From Polluticaenibacter yanchengensis (GTDB taxonomy: Bacteria; Bacteroidota; Bacteroidia; Chitinophagales; Chitinophagaceae), in contig JAQGEF010000024.1 of assembly GCA_027854065.1 (NCBI GenBank), positions 1 through 60,177 of the forward strand: a DNA stretch of 60,177 nt. The letters run 5' to 3'. Below, one piece after another: positions 54,128 through 60,177 of the stretch. Within the stretch, counting starts at the first letter, position 1. Each line of letters begins with the position of its first letter. A program made the position numbers and the translations under genes. The notes beneath the pieces are model-generated. The model saw nothing but the letters and a program-made list of their open reading frames with translations, was not told where the DNA came from and ran no database searches.

Positions 54128-55345
54128 ATGAAATATAAATTTCTATTATTTGCATTTTTATGCAGCGCAGTTATTTCTAAGGCACAGGTGCTTACTGCAG
54201 AAGACAGTTTGAGTGCCGGTCTTATTGCCCGTGATCAGGTTACAGTTTTATCGGGTTATGGCGAAGCTTACTACAGTAATGATCTAAAGAGAAAAACATC
54301 GGAGGCCAGCCTGAAAAGAATTGTTCTTTTTATTGGCCATAAGTTTAGCAATAATATCTCCTTGTTTACAGAAATTGAAGTGGAAGATGGTATTACTGCG
54401 GGTGATGGTACGAGTAAAGGCAGCGTGGGTATGGAACAGGCTTTTTTAAAATTCAATGTTACGCCTAATAATTATTTTGTTGCCGGTTTGTTTATCCCGA
54501 GAATTGGTATTATTAACGAAAATCACCTGCCACCTACATTTAACGGTGTAGAAAGGCCGTGGGTGGAGCAACTGATTATTCCTAGTACCTGGCGGGAGAT
54601 CGGTATCGGCTTTTATGGTTCTACTAAAAATATTCCTGGCTTAAACTATTCTGTTGGCGTGACCAATGGCATGAACTCTGCTAATTTTTCTACAGGTACG
54701 GGTATTGCAAACGGTATTCAATCGGGCTCTAAAACCACGGGACGGGGCATTGGCATTAATGCTTCTTTATTATATTATTTCAATAATTTCAGGGCACAGG
54801 TATCGGGCTATATGGCTGGTTCTACGGGTGCTGAAAAAAGAGTGGCGGACAGTTTAGGTCTTGAGTCCGGTCCTTTAGCTAATCCTGTTATGCTGGGTGA
54901 AGCTAATATTCAATATCATAAAAAGGGCATAACGGTAAAGGCATTGGCTACGGGTATAAAAATCAGTAATGCGGCTGATATTAACAGTGCTTATGCGAAT
55001 AATGCTGCCAGTATGTTATATGGTACTTATATTGAGGGTGGTTATGATTTATTGTATAAAAAGCATAAGGGTGAAAAATCTCTGACGATATTCTCCCGTT
55101 ATGAACATTTAAATACGAGTGCTAAAATTCCTAAGAACGGTATACAGGACCCTGCTAACAGAATGCATTTTATTTTGGCTGGTATTACTTACAAACCTGT
55201 TCGTGGTGTTGCCATTAAAATGGATTATACCCACAAAATTACCGGTGACCCGAATTTAGCTTTAATTGTTACGCCATATCCTCAACTGGTACCGTATTTT
55301 AAGAGCAGTGGTTTTGTGAATCTTGGTGTTGCTTATAATTTCTAA
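54128..55345 (+). CDS. Outer-membrane porin-like beta-barrel protein
   Basis: 405 residues from ATG 54128 (MKYKFLLFAFLCS); a longer frame starts inside the palindrome and lacks a signal at its front. The signal peptide ends SKAQ. The mature protein has alternating amphipathic strands with a FLKFNVTPNNYFVAGLFIPRIG core and ends VNLGVAYNF, a typical barrel C-terminus. It is probably a channel for a metal or small anion. It leads an operon with Rieske, imelysin and DHOR genes (12, 15 and 240 bp spacing). Proteins like this often flank imelysin-DHOR pairs in Bacteroidota. Confidence 0.82.
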   Translation: MKYKFLLFAFLCSAVISKAQVLTAEDSLSAGLIARDQVTVLSGYGEAYYSNDLKRKTSEASLKRIVLFIGHKFSNNISLFTEIEVEDGITAGDGTSKGSVGMEQAFLKFNVTPNNYFVAGLFIPRIGIINENHLPPTFNGVERPWVEQLIIPSTWREIGIGFYGSTKNIPGLNYSVGVTNGMNSANFSTGTGIANGIQSGSKTTGRGIGINASLLYYFNNFRAQVSGYMAGSTGAEKRVADSLGLESGPLANPVMLGEANIQYHKKGITVKALATGIKISNAADINSAYANNAASMLYGTYIEGGYDLLYKKHKGEKSLTIFSRYEHLNTSAKIPKNGIQDPANRMHFILAGITYKPVRGVAIKMDYTHKITGDPNLALIVTPYPQLVPYFKSSGFVNLGVAYNF

Positions 55346-55357
55346 TACTTTTTGATT

Positions 55358-55780
55358 ATGACGAGCCGGCGAAAATTCATAGCTGATTCCTGCAGGGGTT
55401 GCCTGGGTTTACTGGGATTAAGCTTTATTGCTCAATCCTGCAGCACCAGCAGTAATGTGTTTAAAACGAATGCGACGAATCATGTGGTATTCGTTCCGGA
55501 CACGGCATTTACAAGCGGTTTGCCAAATGTAAAAATAAGAGTGCCTGAAATGGAATTCGATATTTTACTGATGAAAGAGGATGCTGATTATAAGGCGCTG
55601 TATTTAAAATGTACGCATGAACCTTTTGGTTTGGTACAAACGAACAATAAGCTGGTTTGTACTGCTCACGGCAGCAGTTTTGATATGCAGGGGAATGTAT
55701 TGCAGGAACCTGCGAGCCGACCTCTGAAAAAATTTAAAACTGAAAAAATACCAACCGGTATAAATATTTATTTAAGATAA
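55358..55780 (+). CDS. Rieske [2Fe-2S] protein with Tat-type lipoprotein signal
   Basis: 140 residues from ATG 55358 (a TTG two codons upstream is unlikely). The N-terminus MTSRRKFIADSC has a twin-arginine motif (R4-R5) and a lipobox-like AQSC at 25-28, so it is folded before export and then lipid-anchored. The cluster ligands are C85-T-H87 and C101-T-A-H104, both pairs intact. It is shorter than cytochrome bc1 Rieske proteins and lacks a separate membrane helix. It likely passes electrons between the DHOR cytochrome and a metal substrate in the periplasm; that is inference from the operon. Confidence 0.9.
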   Translation: MTSRRKFIADSCRGCLGLLGLSFIAQSCSTSSNVFKTNATNHVVFVPDTAFTSGLPNVKIRVPEMEFDILLMKEDADYKALYLKCTHEPFGLVQTNNKLVCTAHGSSFDMQGNVLQEPASRPLKKFKTEKIPTGINIYLR

Positions 55781-55795
55781 ATTAAAACTTAATAC

Positions 55796-56938
55796 ATGAA
55801 AAGGAATCTTTTAAAATTTGCAACGATCTGTTTGGCTTCAAGCCTGGCGCTTACTTCCTGCGATAAAGACAATGACAATGATGTTGACATTAATACGCTA
55901 AAATCTGAAGTTCTTGAGAATACGGCAAAAAATGTAATTGAGTTCAGCTATTCTGAAATGTTGGCTAAAGTGAATACGTTTAAAACCAGTATTGCGGATT
56001 TGGTAGCCTCTCCTACTGATGCTAAATTAACGACTGCAAGAAATAACTGGAAAGAGGTACGTGCAGTATGGGAAAAAACGGAAGCATGGTTGTTTGGCGC
56101 GGTGGCGACTGAAGATATTGACCCGAGAATTGATACATGGCCTGTTGACTTTAACGAGATAGACCAGTTACTGGCATCAAGTACGGTATTGGATGCTGCT
56201 TACTTTACGCGCCTGGACCAGGCTTTGGAAAGCAGTGATGAGGATATTGTGGACGCTGCTAATGCTATGCGTGGTTTTCACCCGATCGAGTATATTTTAT
56301 GGGGTGAGGACGGTACTAAAACCGCGGCTAAATTAGCTACTGAAACAAGGGCTAAACAATACCTTGTTGCGTTGGTGGATAATTTACAAAACCTGACAAA
56401 AGAGGTGTACGAATCATGGAGCAATGGCTATAGCAACCAGGTGGCTAAAGCGGGTAATGGTTCTACAGAATTTGCTACTCAAAAAGGTGCTTTCATTGAG
56501 ATCGTTGAGGCGATGGCCGGTATCTGTGGTGAAGTTGGCGAGGGTAAAATGGGTGAACCATTTAATAACCAGGACCCTGCTTTGGAAGAGAGCCCGTTCT
56601 CTAAGAACTCTATGGCAGATTTCACGAACAATATTGAAGGTATCATGAATATCTACCAGGGTAAATTCGGTTCCAGAGATGGTAAGGGCCTGGAAGATTT
56701 TGTTCAATACTATAACAAATCTTTGGACCTTGAAATTAAAGCGAAGCATACTGCTGCTATTAATGCGCTGAAAGCTATTACGAATCCTTTCGGTACTGCT
56801 TTACTGGCGAGCAATTCTCAATCTACTTTGGTACAAAACGCTATTAACAGGATAAATGAATTGGCGGAAGTATTAAACGATGGTACTGATGGTAACGGTA
56901 AAGATCTGAAAGATTTTATCTTACAATACTCTAACTAG
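55796..56938 (+). CDS. Imelysin-family lipoprotein
   Basis: 380 residues with a lipoprotein signal (SLALTSCDKD). The body is helical, with the imelysin signature GFHPIEYILWGED near 159-171 (GxHxxE), followed by MGEPFNNQDPALEESPFS. Imelysin/EfeO-like proteins bind iron or other metals in the periplasm; they are not proven peptidases despite the older name. It lies between a Rieske protein and a di-haem oxidoreductase, as in iron-acquisition operons. Length and motif order are normal for the family. Terminator 56951-56995 follows. Confidence 0.93.
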   Translation: MKRNLLKFATICLASSLALTSCDKDNDNDVDINTLKSEVLENTAKNVIEFSYSEMLAKVNTFKTSIADLVASPTDAKLTTARNNWKEVRAVWEKTEAWLFGAVATEDIDPRIDTWPVDFNEIDQLLASSTVLDAAYFTRLDQALESSDEDIVDAANAMRGFHPIEYILWGEDGTKTAAKLATETRAKQYLVALVDNLQNLTKEVYESWSNGYSNQVAKAGNGSTEFATQKGAFIEIVEAMAGICGEVGEGKMGEPFNNQDPALEESPFSKNSMADFTNNIEGIMNIYQGKFGSRDGKGLEDFVQYYNKSLDLEIKAKHTAAINALKAITNPFGTALLASNSQSTLVQNAINRINELAEVLNDGTDGNGKDLKDFILQYSN

Positions 56939-56950
56939 TTCTATTTATTG

Positions 56951-56995
56951 AAGCATATGCAATACCCTTTTGGTGATGGCATATGCTTTATTCTT
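56951..56995 (+). terminator. Terminator after imelysin gene
   Basis: Perfect 10-bp stem AAGCATATGC / GCATATGCTT with an 18-base loop and TTATTCTTT after it. It may partly separate DHOR expression from the upstream genes. Confidence 0.75.
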
Positions 56996-57011
56996 TCCAT
57001 TTCCATCTCCA

Positions 57012-57053
57012 TGCTGATAAGGGTTCAATAGTAGCAGCATGTAGAACGGAGCG
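57012..57053. repeat. Weak copy of the AATAGTAGCA dispersed repeat
   Basis: GGTTCAATAGTAGCAGCATG and, further on, TGGCTCAATCAGGGT recall the 48183 copy (AATAGTAGCAC ... GGCTCAATAA). The match is partial. Confidence 0.25.
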
Positions 57054-57178
57054 TCGCCAATGTGGCTCAATCAGGGTACTGTTGACGACTTACAAAAAAT
57101 AAAAACCGTCTTCGGGGTATTTTTGTGATTGGTCAGGATTTCTCTCTTTTTTCAAATTATATTTTAATTGGCGCCCTC

Positions 57179-58570
57179 ATGTTCAGCACGCACAAAAACA
57201 AGGTTCTTATTCTTTCCGGTACTATTCTTAGTATCATATTCATTAACTGGGCGTGTTCCAAGGTTGACACTGACTACACGGCGCCGGAAACCGAATGGTT
57301 AACGGGCGGCTCTCAAACTTTTTTCGACGGTGGCAACGGTGCTTTCGGACATGCTTTTAATGGCATGACGGCTGCGCAGGACAAAGTGCATGAAATTGGC
57401 GATCTTGTTTTTGAAGCGACATTTGTATCTTCTCCTGCTCCTAAAAACCCGGGACTGGGCCCTTTGTTTAATAATGTATCCTGTAACAGTTGCCATATTG
57501 GCGACGGCCGTTCTAAAATTATCGGTTCGGATAATTCTATTGCTACTTTATTCCGGGTGAGCCTGCCGGGCACGAATGAACATGGCGAGCCTTTGCCTGT
57601 TCCGGGTTTCGGCCACCAGATCCAGACTTCTGCTACGGCGGGTAAGGTTAGGGAAGCGATCGTAAGAATTGCTTATACGGAAAAACAATTTAAACTGGAT
57701 GACGGGACTCCTTATTCTTTAAGATACCCGACCTATTCTGTAGAAAACGCCTATATCAATTTTCCATCTAACGCATTGCTATCGCCAAGATCGGCGCAAC
57801 CTGTATTTGGCCTTGGCTTACTGGATGCTATAGATGAAGCAACGATCCTTGGATTTGCTGCAGCCCAGGCTAAGGCGAATGATGGTATCAGCGGTCGTGC
57901 GAACTATGTGTGGGACGCTCAAAAACAAAAGACGGTTTTGGGTAAATATGGCTGGAAGGCTAACCAACCAAGTTTATTGCAACAGGTGGCGGCGGCTTTT
58001 AACCAGGATATTGGTATTACAACGCCTTATTTTCCTGTGGAGAACAGTTACGGTCAGCCTCAACATGAGCTTTATTCTAACCAGCCTGAAATAACGGACA
58101 GCTTGCTGCATGCCGTGGAATTTTATATCAGGAGTCTTGGTGTACCCGGTCGTCGTAATGCGACTAATACGGATGTGGTAGCGGGTAAGAAAATATTTGT
58201 GAATATCGGTTGCGCATCTTGTCATATACCTGCTGTGCGTACGAAAGTGAATGTGGCTTTTCCTGCTGTGAGTAACCAACTGATACAGCCTTATACGGAT
58301 CTGCTGCTGCATGATATGGGTGAGGACCTGGCTGATAACCGTCCTGATTTTCTGGCCAGCGGCCGTGAATGGCGTACGCAACCGCTTTGGGGTATTGGCC
58401 TTACCCAGCGTGTAAATGGCCATACGCAATACCTGCACGATGGCCGGGCCCGTAACCTGACTGAGGCTATTATGTGGCATGGCGGCGAGGCGGAAAAAGC
58501 ACGAAATCAATTTAAAGCGCTTTCGGCTACGGAACGTAACCAGATCATCAAATTTTTGGAATCATTATAA
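57179..58570 (+). CDS. Di-haem oxidoreductase (DHOR/thiol oxidoreductase-like) lipoprotein
   Basis: 463 residues from ATG 57179 (MFSTHKNK); a GTG 18 codons upstream is less likely. The lipoprotein Cys lies in INWACSK. There are two c-type haem motifs, CNSCH (about 101-105) and CASCH (about 344-348). Conserved blocks are NAYINFPSNALLSPRSAQPVFGLGLLDAI and LWGIGLTQRVNGHTQYLHDGRARNLTEAI. It accepts or donates electrons in the periplasm and is commonly paired with imelysin. Partners are the Rieske protein and imelysin upstream. The exact substrate (iron, copper or a thiol) is unknown. Confidence 0.92.
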   Translation: MFSTHKNKVLILSGTILSIIFINWACSKVDTDYTAPETEWLTGGSQTFFDGGNGAFGHAFNGMTAAQDKVHEIGDLVFEATFVSSPAPKNPGLGPLFNNVSCNSCHIGDGRSKIIGSDNSIATLFRVSLPGTNEHGEPLPVPGFGHQIQTSATAGKVREAIVRIAYTEKQFKLDDGTPYSLRYPTYSVENAYINFPSNALLSPRSAQPVFGLGLLDAIDEATILGFAAAQAKANDGISGRANYVWDAQKQKTVLGKYGWKANQPSLLQQVAAAFNQDIGITTPYFPVENSYGQPQHELYSNQPEITDSLLHAVEFYIRSLGVPGRRNATNTDVVAGKKIFVNIGCASCHIPAVRTKVNVAFPAVSNQLIQPYTDLLLHDMGEDLADNRPDFLASGREWRTQPLWGIGLTQRVNGHTQYLHDGRARNLTEAIMWHGGEAEKARNQFKALSATERNQIIKFLESL

Positions 58571-58705
58571 TAGCATAGGTTTTGGCTATTTTTATTAGTT
58601 GGTCTATTGAGTATTTTCCGGCTGATTATGGGGCAGAATGCTATGCGTGCTGACTTTTTTGATGACCGGCATTTTGGTAATTTCACACAACATATATTAT
58701 AACAG

Positions 58706-58738
58706 GAAGCCAGGGTATTTTATCCTGGCTTCTTTATT
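58706..58738 (+). terminator. Terminator between DHOR and PfkB genes
   Basis: Stem GAAGCCAGG / CCTGGCTTC with a 9-base loop, then TTTATT. The rest of the 403-bp gap 58571-58973 holds a promoter box at 58931 and otherwise nothing I can identify. Confidence 0.8.
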
Positions 58739-58930
58739 ATGACTCAAAAGACTGATAGCGGTGCTTTCTTTGGCATCTATTTGTATTTAAAATTGGTACC
58801 GATTGTTTTTAATTTTATAAGTATTTGTTTCTACTGTTTATTTTCTTCTTTACAAAAAGTGGGTATTTTTCAATAGTATCAAATTTTCAAAATATCCCTG
58901 TTTCAACCAACTTTTTTGCGTTTTTACCGC

Positions 58931-58938
58931 TACCTTTG
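58931..58938 (+). promoter_or_regulatory. Putative -7 box of the PfkB kinase (TACCTTTG)
   Basis: Perfect TAnnTTTG, 36 bp before the start codon. T-runs upstream do not give a clear -33 TTG at ideal spacing. Confidence 0.45.
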
Positions 58939-58973
58939 CCAAGTTTTGTAATTTAAAAAACAATTTCAATTAT

Positions 58974-59897
58974 ATGTCTTTAATAGCTGTAGGAACCATG
59001 GCGTTCGATGCCATTGAAACTCCATTTGGCAAAACCGACAAAATTGTTGGTGGTAGCGCTACCTATGTCGCATACTCTGCTTCTAATTTTGTGCACGATG
59101 TAAAACAGGTAAGCATTATCGGTAACGATTTTGACGACGCTACAATCGCTGATCTGGAGAAAAGGGGTGTGGCTACCGAAGGAGTTGAGCGTGTTGCAGA
59201 TAAACCTTCGTTTTTCTGGAGCGGCCGCTACCATATGGATATGAACAGCCGCGATACTTTAGTGACTGACTTAAATGTATTGGCTGATTTCAACCCGGTT
59301 ATTCCTGACAGCTACCAGGGCGCTGAGTTCCTTATGTTGGGCAACTTAGACCCTAAAATTCAGCAGAACGTTATTAAACAACTGAAAGTTCGTCCTAAAC
59401 TGATTGTTCTGGACACGATGAACTTTTGGATGGATATTGCTTTAGATGCTTTACACGACACGCTTAAACTGGTAGATGTGTTAATGGTTAACGACAGCGA
59501 GGCTCGTCAATTAACCGGTGAATACAGCCTGGTAAAAGCGGCTAAGAAGGTTCTGAGCATGGGCCCTAAATATTTAATTATTAAGAAGGGGGAACATGGT
59601 GCGTTATTGTTCCACGGCAACCAGGTATTTTTTGCCCCGGCATTGCCTTTGGAAGATGTGTTTGACCCGACTGGTGCCGGTGATACATTCGCAGGTGGTT
59701 TTATTGGCTATATTGCTAAAACCAAAGATATCAGTTTCGAAAACATGAAAACAGCTATTATTGTCGGTTCTGCAATGGCTTCTTTCTGTGTTGAGAAATT
59801 CGGTCCTTCCCGTTTACAGGAAGTTACCAAGGAAGAAATCGACGCCCGTATCCAGGAGTTTGTGAACCTGGTTCAGTTCGATATCGATTTAGTATAA
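58974..59897 (+). CDS. PfkB-family sugar/nucleoside kinase
   Basis: 307 residues, full length for the ribokinase/PfkB family, opening VGTMAFDAIETPFG and GGSATYVAYSASNF, with LMVNDSEARQLTGEY and the catalytic/anion-hole signature DPTGAGDTFAGGFIGYIA (about 236-253). It phosphorylates a sugar or nucleoside with ATP in the cytoplasm. The family is too broad to name the substrate; adenosine, ribose or a fructose derivative are possible. It stands alone with its own promoter and terminator. Bacteroidota carry a conserved lone PfkB-type gene of this look. Confidence 0.9.
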   Translation: MSLIAVGTMAFDAIETPFGKTDKIVGGSATYVAYSASNFVHDVKQVSIIGNDFDDATIADLEKRGVATEGVERVADKPSFFWSGRYHMDMNSRDTLVTDLNVLADFNPVIPDSYQGAEFLMLGNLDPKIQQNVIKQLKVRPKLIVLDTMNFWMDIALDALHDTLKLVDVLMVNDSEARQLTGEYSLVKAAKKVLSMGPKYLIIKKGEHGALLFHGNQVFFAPALPLEDVFDPTGAGDTFAGGFIGYIAKTKDISFENMKTAIIVGSAMASFCVEKFGPSRLQEVTKEEIDARIQEFVNLVQFDIDLV

Positions 59898-59918
59898 ATC
59901 AATTGTATATAAAGAAAA

Positions 59919-59957
59919 GCGCTTGCCGTAGTTTTAATACTAAAGCAAGCGTTTTTT
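59919..59957 (+). terminator. Terminator after PfkB gene
   Basis: Stem CGCTTGC / GCAAGCG with an 18-base loop followed by TTTTTTATTT. Family A copy 8 starts right after the T-tract. Confidence 0.8.
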
Positions 59958-59961
59958 ATTT

Positions 59962-60112
59962 GGGGCTATCATCATTGTATTATTCTTCGGCATTTGTTCC
60001 GGCTACTGCAGGCCTGGTATTTTGTACGCGGTTGCCCCTGGTGGTGTTTGCCTTCTGTTCACGCGTACAAAATACTGGCTCGTTCCTCGCCACCTGCTGC
60101 ATCCGGCAGCCC
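59962..60112 (+). repeat. Family A intergenic element, copy 8
   Basis: GGGGCTATC, a 23-base spacer, CATTTGTTCCGGC, TACTGCAGG, a 14-bp perfect stem (60017-60030 with 60062-60075), GGCTCGTTCCTCGCC, CTGCTGCATCCGGCAGCCC. It follows the PfkB terminator in sense orientation. Confidence 0.75.
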
Positions 60113-60177
60113 AATGTCATTTAGCTAAGGATTGTTGCTAAATATTGTTTCTATAATTTTTTTGAGTTTTATGTTTT

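Noticed and set aside
57974..58510. A 178-codon minus-strand open frame
   Set aside because: Complement of the di-haem oxidoreductase gene; the sense frame carries both haem motifs and conserved blocks.
59903..60124. A 73-codon plus-strand open frame after the PfkB gene
   Set aside because: It covers the PfkB terminator and family A copy 8, both better explained as non-coding structures.
1..60177. Search by eye for tRNA, rRNA and prophage genes
   Set aside because: No tRNA-like cloverleaf, rRNA signature, integrase, terminase or tail gene was seen; a covariance search would be needed to exclude small RNAs.

Overview
The window looks like chromosome of a free-living, gliding-type Bacteroidota. 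A Chitinophagaceae-like member is my best guess, but this is inference. The evidence is: many secreted proteins ending in type IX secretion (T9SS) sorting domains, of both the Por type A and the gliding-associated CHU_C type; promoter boxes of the Bacteroidota form TAnnTTTG with almost no Shine-Dalgarno sequences; and Bacteroidota-specific families such as GEVED proteins, DUF3570/DUF4266 and NUDIX-winged-helix regulators. I found no rRNA, tRNA, CRISPR array or prophage.

Layout. 1-6656 (-): 5' part of a giant secreted beta-helix/IgGFc-binding-like/PKD protein that runs off the left edge. 7147-7800: a GT32-like glycosyltransferase. 8278-18812 (-): a membrane-stress module of YbjN-like protein, PspA/IM30, YqiJ-like OB-fold membrane protein, flotillin-like SPFH protein and a 1616-residue AAA+ 'DNA repair ATPase'. 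It is interrupted between the last two genes by an IS200/REP-type transposase element and its deletion derivatives, and faces a divergent XRE regulator (19160-19915). 20191-25839: a secreted orphan protein and two T9SS cargo proteins. 26071-28739 (-): a NarL-type response regulator and its TPR histidine kinase. 29065-31160: a lipoprotein aldose epimerase divergent from a NUDIX-like sugar-type regulator. 31261-32595: trigger factor. 32731-40594 (-): FkbM methyltransferase, two duplicated CHU_C proteins, a CotH-family protein and a YCF48-like lipoprotein. 40618-43894 (-): thioredoxin, ApbE, DUF4266 and DUF3570. 44000-53922 (-): three large GEVED/choice-of-anchor-J/FN3 proteins. 54128-58570 (+): porin, Rieske lipoprotein, imelysin and di-haem oxidoreductase, probably an outer-membrane/periplasmic iron or metal redox system. 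58974-59897: a PfkB-family sugar kinase.

Functional themes are cell-surface display (about nine T9SS-type or adhesin-like proteins, with no secretion machinery here), envelope-stress handling, and extracytoplasmic redox (thioredoxin-ApbE and imelysin-DHOR clusters).

The least explained signal is between genes. A family of eight 120-166 bp elements ('family A') has GGGGCT...AGCCC ends, an internal CATTTGTCCGGC-like box and a copy-specific central stem. Five lie in sense orientation just after stop codons. A second system is the transposase element with two central-deletion derivatives in about 258-bp tandem, plus an older decayed arm. Several large palindromes sit over promoters or start codons (33657-33707, 54038-54078, 30425-30441, 19077-19118), and a TATACC-N4-GGTATA palindrome recurs at four places.
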